Source of the DNA: CAZAYY01 sp964489525
GTDB taxonomy: Bacteria; Chloroflexota; Anaerolineae; Anaerolineales; JABWBV01
Direction: 5' to 3'
Length of the DNA stretch: 64,000 nucleotides
Assembly (NCBI GenBank): GCA_964489525.1
Contig: CAZAYY010000010.1
Coordinates: forward strand, 62,001-126,000
Under the pieces are notes generated by a model. It was not told the origin of the DNA. It saw only the letters and a program-made list of their open reading frames with translations, and ran no database searches. A program made the position numbers and the translations under genes. Shown here piece by piece: positions 14,315-21,982 of the stretch. Position 1 is the first letter of the stretch; each line of letters opens with the position of its first letter.

Positions 14315-15055
14315 GTGACCGCGCCAGACCCCAACCAGAACCCAGGCGAACTTTTGCCCCTGCTCGAAAAGGGAGAAATTTCGCTCGAAGGGCAGTTCGT
14401 TTGGGGCTCCAACTATACCCTGCTGGTCAATGTTACCAATGGCAGCCAGCACACCCAGGCAGTGTACAAACCCACCCAGGGCGAGCGCCCCTTGTGGGAT
14501 TTTCCAGCCGAAACCCTGGGGCTGCGCGAAGCTGCAGCTTACCAGGTGAGTGCATTTTTACAATGGCCGCTGGTACCGCCCACCGTCTACCGCCGCGATG
14601 GCCCGATGGGGCCGGGGTCTTTGCAGGCATTTATTGAACATGACCCGGAATACCATTTTTTCACTTTCAGCGAAAGCGACCGCGCCAGGCTGCGCCCGGT
14701 GGCCCTGTTCGACCTGGTGATTAACAACGCCGACCGCAAAGGCGGCCACCTGCTGGTGGATTCCCAGGGCCAAATCTGGGCCATTGACCACGGCATTTGT
14801 TTTCATGAAATGCCCAAGCTGCGCACCGTAATTTGGGATTTCGTAGACGAACCCCTGCCGCCCGAACTGTGCACAGGCCTGGAGCAGCTGCGCGACCAGC
14901 TTTCCGCGGGCAGCGCGCTGGAACAAAGGCTGCTCGCATGCCTGTCTGCGGGGGAACTGCGGGCCATGCAGCGGCGGGTTGACCGGATCTTAACCCGGCA
15001 AAAATTCCCACCCCCGCCCCGCAACAGCCGCCCCTACCCCTGGCCGTTGATTTAA
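14315..15055 (+). CDS. SCO1664 family protein (phosphatidylinositol-kinase-like fold)
   Basis: The product of 246 residues resembles the SCO1664 family (TIGR03843), remote relatives of PI3/PI4 kinases. AVYKP provides the likely ATP-binding lysine, VINNADRKGGHLL is the catalytic-loop equivalent, and AIDHGICF is the metal-binding equivalent of DFG. Substrate and activity are not known. The GTG at 14315 is chosen because CGGAGG lies 7 bases upstream, immediately after the DUF3090 stop; the longer frame from 14252 overlaps DUF3090. It completes the conserved triad. Confidence 0.85.
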   Translation: MTAPDPNQNPGELLPLLEKGEISLEGQFVWGSNYTLLVNVTNGSQHTQAVYKPTQGERPLWDFPAETLGLREAAAYQVSAFLQWPLVPPTVYRRDGPMGPGSLQAFIEHDPEYHFFTFSESDRARLRPVALFDLVINNADRKGGHLLVDSQGQIWAIDHGICFHEMPKLRTVIWDFVDEPLPPELCTGLEQLRDQLSAGSALEQRLLACLSAGELRAMQRRVDRILTRQKFPPPPRNSRPYPWPLI

Positions 15056-15086
15056 CCTGGCTGAACTGCTTCATTCGAGGTGACCC

Positions 15087-15728
15087 GTGAATTTCCCTGA
15101 ACAAACCGCAGCCCCAAACGCCCTGTATACGCATCAAACCGAACCCCTGCTCATTGTCATTTGCGGCACTTCCGGCGTGGGGAAAGATACCGTCATCCAC
15201 CGCATCAACCAGCACTCCACACAATTTCACTTCGTGGTAACCACAACCAACCGCGCCAAACGCACCAAAGAAGTGGATGGGGTGGATTACATCTTCGTCA
15301 GCGATGAAGAATTTCAACGCATGATCGAAAACAACGAACTGCTCGAATACGCCAGGGTGTATGATCATTACAAAGGGGTAAGCAAAGCCCAGGTGCAGCA
15401 GGCTTTTGACAGCGGGAAAGATGTCATCGTCCGGGTAGACGTTCAAGGTGCAACCACGCTGCGCCGGCTTTTTCCCGATGCTTTGCTGATTTTCATCACC
15501 ACCCGCACCGAAGAAGAGCTGCGCACCCGCCTGCAAAAACGCAACACCGAAAGCGCCGAACAAATTGAACAGCGCATTGCAGCTGCCCGGGTGGAGCTGG
15601 AAAGCCTGCCCATTTTCGATTATGTGGTATTCAATGAACCGGATATGCTGGAAAAAACAGCGCAGCTTGTGCTGGGCATCATCCAGAGTGAACACTTAAA
15701 AGTCCATCACAGGAAAGTGAATTTGTGA
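15087..15728 (+). CDS. gmk: guanylate kinase
   Basis: The 213-residue enzyme phosphorylates GMP to GDP with ATP. The P-loop is GTSGVGKDT (27-35). The GMP-binding segment follows in TTTNRAKRTKEVDGVDYIFVS, and VDVQGATTLRR is the characteristic strand after it. The N-terminal 20 residues are an extension compared with the usual start. The start codon is GTG with GAGGTGA upstream. The stop codon overlaps the GTG of the rhomboid gene by 4 bases, so they are co-translated. P-loop Asp in place of Ser/Thr (GVGKDT) is seen in part of the family. Confidence 0.9.
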   Translation: MNFPEQTAAPNALYTHQTEPLLIVICGTSGVGKDTVIHRINQHSTQFHFVVTTTNRAKRTKEVDGVDYIFVSDEEFQRMIENNELLEYARVYDHYKGVSKAQVQQAFDSGKDVIVRVDVQGATTLRRLFPDALLIFITTRTEEELRTRLQKRNTESAEQIEQRIAAARVELESLPIFDYVVFNEPDMLEKTAQLVLGIIQSEHLKVHHRKVNL

Positions 15729-16525
15729 ATCCAACCCCCTATTCCAACCCACCCCCAACCGAAGGCGCCATCCCCGACGCACCACCGCCTAACTCCGTCT
15801 CTGTCCAGGTTGCCTATGCCGCCCAAACCCCCTGGGTAAGCTACACCATCATGGCCATCACTGTGCTGGTCTACCTGGCCCAGATGGGCACCCAGGTTTT
15901 CTATGGGGTAGATTACCCGGCGGCCTACGGGGTGAAATATGCCCCGCTGATTTTGGAAAATGGGCAGTGGTGGCGCCTGTTCACGCCCTTGCTGCTGCAT
16001 GGCAGCATCATCCACATTGCTTTCAATATGTACGCCCTCAACCTGATTGGGACCGAACTGGAAAAACATTACGGCCACGGACGCTACCTGATGCTATACC
16101 TGGGGGCGGGTTTTGCTGGCAATGTGCTGTCCATGCTGCTGACCCCCGCCCCATCCCTGGGGGCCTCGACCGCCTTATTTGGCATGCTTGGGGCACAGGG
16201 GATTTTTATCTACCTCAATCGGGGGTGGATGGGCAGCCGCTCGCGGCGTGCGCTTGGCAGCATTGTCCAAATCCTGGTGATTAACCTGCTGATTGGCCTG
16301 GCACCCGGACTGGACAACTGGGGGCATTTGGGTGGGCTGATTGGCGGGGCGATTTTCGCCTGGTTTGCCGGCCCTGTGTTGGCGTTGGAGGGGATTTACC
16401 CCGATTACCGGCTGGCCGATAAACGCAGCCTGCAGCAAGCCTGGCTTGCGATTGCCGGAGTGTTCTTGCTTTTTGCAGCGCTGGCTTTCAGCGCGTACTT
16501 TGTGGATTTTTGGCCGGGGGTTTAA
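15725..16525 (+). CDS. rhomboid family intramembrane serine protease
   Basis: A 266-residue membrane protein with about six to seven helices after a proline-rich cytoplasmic N-terminus. The catalytic dyad is Ser148 in LGASTALFG and His201 in DNWGHLGG. The HxxxN element (HIAFN, Asn101) stabilises the oxyanion, as in GlpG. Rhomboids cleave transmembrane segments of other proteins within the membrane; the substrate here is unknown. Starts with GTG overlapping the end of gmk. Confidence 0.92.
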   Translation: MNPTPYSNPPPTEGAIPDAPPPNSVSVQVAYAAQTPWVSYTIMAITVLVYLAQMGTQVFYGVDYPAAYGVKYAPLILENGQWWRLFTPLLLHGSIIHIAFNMYALNLIGTELEKHYGHGRYLMLYLGAGFAGNVLSMLLTPAPSLGASTALFGMLGAQGIFIYLNRGWMGSRSRRALGSIVQILVINLLIGLAPGLDNWGHLGGLIGGAIFAWFAGPVLALEGIYPDYRLADKRSLQQAWLAIAGVFLLFAALAFSAYFVDFWPGV

Positions 16526-16540
16526 CGGGCTGCTGGGGAA

Positions 16541-17320
16541 TTAAGTGTATTTGGGTTCGCGCTTCTCGCGGAATGCAGCCAGCCCTTCTTTGTGTTCGGG
16601 CTGCTGCCCGGCAATATCCTGGACATGGGCTTCGTAATCCAACACTTCTTCCAGGTTGGGAAAAACCGCCTTGTTAAAGTCGCGCTTGGCCAAACCCATG
16701 GCATGCACCGGACCTTTGGCCAGTTCAGCAGCCCAGGCTGCAGCCGCCTCCGTTAGGGTTTCGGCTGGCACCACCCGGTTGACCAGCCCCCAGTCCAGGG
16801 CCTGCTCGGCGGTTATGGGCTGATTGCTGAAGGCAAACTCGGCGGCGCGCCCCAGGCCAATCAGCCTGGGCAGGGTGAGCGAAACTGCCGAATCGGGCGC
16901 CAGGCCAATGCCCAAGAAGCCCACCACAAAACGGGCGTTCTCGGCAGCAATGCGCAAATCGCAGGCCAGGGCAATGCCCAGGGCAGCGCCTGCCACCGCA
17001 CCGTGAATGGCGGCAATGACCGGTTTTTCCAACTGGCGCAGCTGCAAAACCAGCGGGTTATAGGTGTTTTGCAAATGTTTGCGAAAAGAAACATGCTCCC
17101 CTTCACCAAACTCAGATACATCCTGCCCGGCGCTGAACAGCTTCCCGGCGCCTGCCAAAACCACCACCCGGGTTTGCGGGTCGCGCCCGGCCTGCTTAAG
17201 CTGCTGCAGAAGGGCCCGCGTCATTTCGGAGTTAAACGCGTTGGCCTTTGGGCGGTTGAGGTAAATCGTCAGAACGCCTTCGTGCTGTTCCGAATGGATC
17301 GGGGTTTGCATTTCACTCAT
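16541..17320 (-). CDS. enoyl-CoA hydratase/isomerase family protein
   Basis: The 259-residue protein has the crotonase fold. The oxyanion hole is formed by FSAGQDVSEF and by HGAVAGAALGIALACDLRIA. The two catalytic glutamates of classical hydratases are not present at the usual places: the first helix reads GAALG, and the second reads GLAPDSAVS with Asp-Ser. That pattern is closer to PaaG-type isomerases (Asp as base) than to hydratases, so isomerase or ring-opening activity is more likely. It overlaps the upstream minus-strand gene by 8 bases (ATGAGTGA), which indicates a two-gene operon. Confidence 0.85.
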   Translation of the reverse strand: MSEMQTPIHSEQHEGVLTIYLNRPKANAFNSEMTRALLQQLKQAGRDPQTRVVVLAGAGKLFSAGQDVSEFGEGEHVSFRKHLQNTYNPLVLQLRQLEKPVIAAIHGAVAGAALGIALACDLRIAAENARFVVGFLGIGLAPDSAVSLTLPRLIGLGRAAEFAFSNQPITAEQALDWGLVNRVVPAETLTEAAAAWAAELAKGPVHAMGLAKRDFNKAVFPNLEEVLDYEAHVQDIAGQQPEHKEGLAAFREKREPKYT

Positions 17321-17681
17321 CGTCTTCCTCGTCAAATTCATCATCAAAACCGAGTTCCAGTTCGATATCGTCGTTCGGGATGCGCACCCAAAGCAGCAGC
17401 ACATCTCCCTCGTTCGTAGCAACCGAACGGGCGGCCACAATCGGCGTTTCAGCCTCCAAGCCGTCCATGTTGCGGTAAACCAGGTGCATCGGTTCCTGCG
17501 CCCGCCAGGCGCGGTGGCAGCGCTCCACCAGGGAAGCGCCGTTAAAGGTGCGCAGCCGGGTGACGGCTAAATCGGCCAGGTTGGCGCTTTCATTCAATCC
17601 GTAAGCCCAACCTTCCACAACATTTTCAAAAACCGGGGGAGGCCCCTCAATAATCGTAATCTGGTTGTCGTTGGTGTCCAT
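17313..17681 (-). CDS. hypothetical protein with acidic tail
   Basis: A protein of 122 residues ending in a run of Asp/Glu (FDDEFDEEDDE). No known family is recognised. The core (YGLNESANLADLAVTRLRTFNGASLVERCHRAWR) looks globular and amphipathic, without membrane segments. ATG at 17681 has GAGGA 5 bases upstream; an upstream in-frame ATG lacks a site. The stop codon lies inside the start region of the enoyl-CoA hydratase-family gene, so the two are coupled. Confidence 0.6.
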   Translation of the reverse strand: MDTNDNQITIIEGPPPVFENVVEGWAYGLNESANLADLAVTRLRTFNGASLVERCHRAWRAQEPMHLVYRNMDGLEAETPIVAARSVATNEGDVLLLWVRIPNDDIELELGFDDEFDEEDDE

Positions 17682-18011
17682 GTTATCCTCAAACGGCTTA
17701 ATCAGCAGGCAGGGTAAATATCCATAGGGTGTTGGCCCTTTCCCGATCATCGGGGAACCATAAGCACAGGTGATGGGAGATATCATACCATAAACGCTTT
17801 TTCATGTAATCACGTTTTCAACCGTGGTCCCCATCCACCCCGTAGGGGTGAAACGATTATAGAAACCGGCACAGCCTGCCCGCCAATGCCGTAGGCATGG
17901 CATAATCTGCCCCTTGCCAACAGCGACGAAGATTTTTTGCATGGTCGCCACCCACCCCCACAGGGGATATAATTTCAGGGTCAAGACCAGGCAGTTGCAG
18001 GAGGCTGCGCC
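17682..18011. other. divergent intergenic region with palindromic repeat fragments
   Basis: The region of 330 bases lies between divergently transcribed genes. It holds CACCCCGTAGGGGTG (near 17837) and ATGCCGTAGGCATGGCAT (near 17885), both variants of the CCGTAGGGG palindrome family. There is also a TATAAT box (about 17967-17972) suitable for the EthD gene. Nothing coding is visible. Confidence 0.5.
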
Positions 18012-18410
18012 ATGTATAAATTGATGATTTTGATTGAACAACCCGAAGACCCCGAAACTTTTGAAGACCTTTGGCCCCAGTTCATCCAGTGGGCGGACCA
18101 AATTCCCGGCCTGGTGCGCATCATCAGCAGCGTGGTGGAATACCCCATCCAGGAGCGCTACCCATGTATGCGCGTCCATGAGCTGCTGTTTAACACCCTC
18201 GAAGAAGCCGAAGCCGGCTTGAACTCGGTGCATGGCACGAAAGCAGGCAAAACCCTCAACCTGATGACCCAGGGCAAAGTGACCCTGCTCATGGCTTTGC
18301 ACCTTGAAGACGAAGCCCTGAATGTGCAACACCCGGCGCGGGCCAAAGAACCTCCACCCCCGCAGCCCCTGCCCACCACAGCCGCCCCACCGAACGAGGA
18401 CGCGGCTTGA
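18012..18410 (+). CDS. EthD-like dimeric alpha-beta barrel protein
   Basis: The 132-residue product begins MYKLMILIEQPEDPETFEDLWPQF. It follows the ferredoxin-like alpha-beta barrel pattern of the EthD family (strand, FEDLWPQFIQWADQIPG helix, strand with V-x-EYPIQ), with a proline-rich tail. EthD-like proteins are small dimeric proteins, often accessories of catabolic enzymes; no active site can be defined. AGGAGG precedes the ATG by about 9 bases. The stop codon overlaps the TTG start of the peptidase gene. Confidence 0.7.
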   Translation: MYKLMILIEQPEDPETFEDLWPQFIQWADQIPGLVRIISSVVEYPIQERYPCMRVHELLFNTLEEAEAGLNSVHGTKAGKTLNLMTQGKVTLLMALHLEDEALNVQHPARAKEPPPPQPLPTTAAPPNEDAA

Positions 18411-19159
18411 AACCCATCCCGCTGAAGCCGGAAGCCCGCCCCAACCGGGGACTGCGGTTGGTGGTGGGGGTGATTGTCGTGCTGGCAGCGGCCGCGGGCT
18501 ACCTTGGATACAGCTGGTTGGCACGCAGCGGGCAGCGCTACAGCCAGGTTTGGGCCTGGTTTCAAGACCCGGCCAGCCTGGAAGCCCAACGTATGCAAAT
18601 CGGAACCCGCTGCGGCGATGCCCCCTTTCTCATGCCCACCAACGGGCTGGTGGGCTTCATTTGGGGCGACTCCTTTCGCCCGGGGCACACCCACCAGGGG
18701 TTAGACATCTTCGGCGGCGAAGGGCTGAACGTCACCCCGGTGGTGGCGGCTTACCCAGGCTACCTCACCCGAGAGGCCGACTGGAAATCTTCCCTGATTA
18801 TCCGCATCCCATCCGACCCGCTCAACCCGCAGCGCCAAATTTGGACTTACTATACCCACCTGGCCGACAGCCAGGGCAATTCGTATATCGTGCCCGATTT
18901 TCCCCCCGGAACCCGCGAGGTATATGTGGAGGCGGGTACCCTTCTCGGCTACCAGGGCAACTACTCCGGCGACCCAAACAACCCCACCGGGGTTCATCTA
19001 CACTTCTCGATTGTTAAAGACAACGGGCAGGGCGGCTACCTGAACGAACTGGACATTGATAACACCTACGACCCATCTCCCTATCTCAACCTGGAGGCCA
19101 ACGCCTCTGAAAACCAGGACGATATCCCCTTCTGCCCGCCAGAACAGGTGCGGCCATGA
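18407..19159 (+). CDS. M23 family (LytM-type) metallopeptidase, membrane anchored
   Basis: The product has 250 residues, one N-terminal membrane segment (about 18-38) and an extracellular M23 domain. Zinc ligands are H96 and D100 (HTHQGLD) and the second His of HLHF near residue 200. Enzymes of this family cut peptide cross-links of peptidoglycan or activate amidases. The start codon TTG (18407) overlaps the previous stop. The downstream SDR gene begins before the end of this one (19156-19159) or shortly after. Confidence 0.88.
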   Translation: MKPIPLKPEARPNRGLRLVVGVIVVLAAAAGYLGYSWLARSGQRYSQVWAWFQDPASLEAQRMQIGTRCGDAPFLMPTNGLVGFIWGDSFRPGHTHQGLDIFGGEGLNVTPVVAAYPGYLTREADWKSSLIIRIPSDPLNPQRQIWTYYTHLADSQGNSYIVPDFPPGTREVYVEAGTLLGYQGNYSGDPNNPTGVHLHFSIVKDNGQGGYLNELDIDNTYDPSPYLNLEANASENQDDIPFCPPEQVRP

Positions 19160-19185
19160 GCAGCCCAACAAACACCGGAGGTAGC

Positions 19186-19899
19186 ATGTCAGAATTTGCA
19201 GACAAAGTTGTTCTGATAACCGGCGCCGGGCGCGGCCTGGGGGCTGCGCTCGCCAGGGCCTTTGCCGCCCGGGGTGCCCGTTTGGCCATCAACGATATCA
19301 ACCCCGACCACGCCGGGCGCGTGGTGGACGAGATTCGGGCAGCGGGTGGGCAGGCCAAAGAATACCTGGTAGACATTTCCAAAAAAATGCCCGTGCAGCA
19401 AATGGCGAACGCGATTGAAGACGATTGGGGGCGGGTGGACATTGTGGTCAACGCCGCGGCGGTGCGGCCGCAAAAGCCCCTGCTGGACCTGGACGAATGG
19501 GACCTGCACCGGGCGGTGGAAGTGAACCTGGTGGGGCCTTTTTTGGCGGCCCAGGTTTTTGGGCGGCTGATGCGCGCCCACGGGCAGGGCGGGGTGATCG
19601 TCAACCTGAGCAGTTCATTTGACTACGCCCAACAGGCCGGGGCAGGCGCGGTGTATTTCGCCAGCAAAGGCGGGCTGGAAGCACTCACCCAGGCCGCCGC
19701 CCGCGAACTGGCAGGGTTCAATGTGCGCATCTTTGCATTACGGCTGGGACTGGTTACCGAAAGCGGCCCCTTTTCCGCCGCGCCGCGCCCGTCGAATACG
19801 CTGGAACAGCCCATTGAAACCACGCAGGAACTGGCCGCAACGGTGTTTGCCCTGTGCAGCCCGGCAGCAGCCCACCTAAGCGGGCGGGTGTTCGGCTAG
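19186..19899 (+). CDS. short-chain dehydrogenase/reductase (SDR)
   Basis: The 237-residue enzyme has the NAD(P)-binding TGAGRGLG motif, the VDIVVNAAAV strand (NNAG variant) and the catalytic YFASK tetrad element with NLSSS upstream. The adenine ribose pocket has an Asp (INDIN), favouring NAD(H). The ATG at 19186 is selected because GGAGG lies 5 bases upstream; ATG 19156 without a clear site would overlap the peptidase. The substrate is unknown. Its stop is convergent with and overlaps the end of the next minus-strand gene by 4 bases. Confidence 0.88.
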   Translation: MSEFADKVVLITGAGRGLGAALARAFAARGARLAINDINPDHAGRVVDEIRAAGGQAKEYLVDISKKMPVQQMANAIEDDWGRVDIVVNAAAVRPQKPLLDLDEWDLHRAVEVNLVGPFLAAQVFGRLMRAHGQGGVIVNLSSSFDYAQQAGAGAVYFASKGGLEALTQAAARELAGFNVRIFALRLGLVTESGPFSAAPRPSNTLEQPIETTQELAATVFALCSPAAAHLSGRVFG

Positions 19900-21728
19900 G
19901 GGTAAGCGGGTTGGGTCGGGAATAACGTCGGCTCAGGATACCCGCCGGGCGACGTGGTGGGGGTTGGGAACGAGGTTGGGGCGGGGTAGCCGCCAGATGG
20001 GGTGGCGGTGGGGAAGGCCGGCTGGGTGGGGGCGGGGTATCCGCCTGGTGTTGGGGTAGAAAACGGTTCGGGTGTGGCCAGGTCTTCCGGTTGGGTTGGC
20101 AGGCGGTCGCGGGTCACTCGCTCCACATATTGAATGGCATTCTGGCAGGTGGGGCTTAACCGGCTGGACACGGTTTGCCAGTTCAACGTGCCGTCCTGGC
20201 GCAGGGCATTTTGCAAAGCCGTCAGCAGGCAGCCCGCTCCGGCGTTGTAGTTTACCAGGGTATAGCGCCACAAATCTTCATACGTGCTCACCGCCCCTGG
20301 CGTTTTGCCAGTTACCCCATGCACCATGTAGGCCACCTGCTCACAGTTGCCCAGCAGGGTTTGGGCAAACAGGTCCACCGTGTTGGCGGCATGGGCCAGG
20401 TCAATGCCCTGGTCACAGGTGGGGCAGTTGGCGTTGGTGCGCGAAGCCAGGGCGCCGCGCAAAATGGCCTGCTGATCCGTGGTCAGCTGGGCATACCCTT
20501 TCGCGCAGGTGTCTTCATAAAAAACCAGGCGGCAAAACTCGTTGTAAAACGAAACGTTCCACAAAAGCGCCGTATCAGCCCCCAGGTCGGTGAGCTGCCC
20601 CAGGCCAAACTCATCTTTAATAATCTCGCCGGGCCAAAACTGGCTCTCCTGGGCAAAAATATTCTTTAACAACTGGGCAGGAATCTGCGTATTCTGGGAA
20701 GCATTCCAGATATGCTCGTCAAAAATATTCTGCCAGTCATTCACTTCCAGGCGGGCTTTGTCCAGGCCGCAGATATTGGCAGCGCCATTCGAAAGCAAGC
20801 CGCCGTTTTCGCACTCTGTGGCATCTACCACGTTCATGCTAATCAACTGCCCGGCCAGGAAAACAAAAGGTGTTTCCGAAGCCAGCCCTGCCGGAGAGTC
20901 GGGAGTTTTCAACCAGTTGGGCGGCTCGCCAATTGGCAAGAAAGCCTCCCACGATGCGGTGCAGCTGTTGTTATTCTGGCTGAGCCATTGGGTGCTGTAC
21001 ACATCTACAATCCAAAACGGGCGGCCGGTTTCGGCAGAAATACCGCCATCCACCACTCGCACCCGCCCGGTGAAGCGTTTGGTTGAATCACCAAAACTGG
21101 AATCGGCCCAAAATTCAATGTCGGTGCCGTTGAGCGAAGTGGGCTGCAGCGGAAGCTGGCAGGCATAGCCCGGGCAGTCATAGAAATTTGCCCCCATGCG
21201 AATGTGCAGGGCGGTAATCTGCTCGTTGGGCAGCGGTTCATCGCCGTAAAACACCAGGGCGGGAAGATCGTAGCAAATATTCTGGGGTGGGGTGGGGACA
21301 CAGCCCGAAAGCGTCAGCCGGATGGTGGGCAGGGGCAAATCCACCACCATCACCCGCTGAGTGGCAACCTGGCCGATGTAGTACAGGTACAGGCCGGGAC
21401 AGTTCTGGGTGGAGCCGCCCAAAGCTGCATCGGGGCAAGGGGCTGTTGCAATCCAGCGGTTATAGGCTGCCGAGCCGCAGTTTGAAAAAACCTCCACCGC
21501 CGTGGGCAAACCCTCATGTTCCACCGAAACGGTGCAAACCACGGCGTTATCTTTCCACTGGGCCAGCCACCAGCTGTGCACATTCACCGGCACCAAAATC
21601 TCTTTCTGACGCGCGGGGGTGGCCAACAGCGCCTGGGATGCCGAAGCGCGTTTCGACCATTCGATTCCCCCAAGCAGCAAAACGACTGCTGCAGCCGCAA
21701 AAAAACTGATGCGAATCCACAAGCGCAT
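19896..21728 (-). CDS. exported lytic-transglycosylase-like protein with Pro/Thr-rich tail
   Basis: The 610-residue product has an N-terminal signal anchor (FFAAAAVVLLLGGIEW) and a large Cys-containing extracellular region. Around residues 355-480 there is a lysozyme-like segment, LKNIFAQESQFWPGEI followed by EFGLGQLTDLGAD, that matches the catalytic Glu and GL(M)Q elements of SLT transglycosylases. The C-terminus has three TP-GGYPAPT-type repeats, typical of cell-surface spacers in this phylum. It probably acts on peptidoglycan outside the membrane. The identification of the catalytic domain rests on short motifs only. Confidence 0.65.
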   Translation of the reverse strand: MRLWIRISFFAAAAVVLLLGGIEWSKRASASQALLATPARQKEILVPVNVHSWWLAQWKDNAVVCTVSVEHEGLPTAVEVFSNCGSAAYNRWIATAPCPDAALGGSTQNCPGLYLYYIGQVATQRVMVVDLPLPTIRLTLSGCVPTPPQNICYDLPALVFYGDEPLPNEQITALHIRMGANFYDCPGYACQLPLQPTSLNGTDIEFWADSSFGDSTKRFTGRVRVVDGGISAETGRPFWIVDVYSTQWLSQNNNSCTASWEAFLPIGEPPNWLKTPDSPAGLASETPFVFLAGQLISMNVVDATECENGGLLSNGAANICGLDKARLEVNDWQNIFDEHIWNASQNTQIPAQLLKNIFAQESQFWPGEIIKDEFGLGQLTDLGADTALLWNVSFYNEFCRLVFYEDTCAKGYAQLTTDQQAILRGALASRTNANCPTCDQGIDLAHAANTVDLFAQTLLGNCEQVAYMVHGVTGKTPGAVSTYEDLWRYTLVNYNAGAGCLLTALQNALRQDGTLNWQTVSSRLSPTCQNAIQYVERVTRDRLPTQPEDLATPEPFSTPTPGGYPAPTQPAFPTATPSGGYPAPTSFPTPTTSPGGYPEPTLFPTQPAYP

Positions 21729-21970
21729 ACTGCAAGGATACCATAACCCAGGAAATTTTTCACAAGGGATTGGTGATAAGTTGATGAAAGTTTGGCTTCA
21801 AACGAGCGCAGCAATTGAGAAAAAAGCAGCGCCTCGCAAAAATATCGTAAAAACAGGCTCGGTAGTTCTTGGGGCTTCTCAGTAACCCTCTGTGAAATGA
21901 ACTTATCAGGCGCAGCCATTTTTCATACACTGGTACAGCCCAGGGCGATTTCCCATCGGCTTTTTTACAT

Positions 21971-21976
21971 TATAAT
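21971..21976 (+). promoter_or_regulatory. -10 box of polA, predicted leaderless start
   Basis: TATAAT ends 6 bases before the polA ATG (21983), so transcription would start at or next to the codon. No good -35 box is seen at 17 bases. Confidence 0.5.
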
Positions 21977-21982
21977 TATCCC

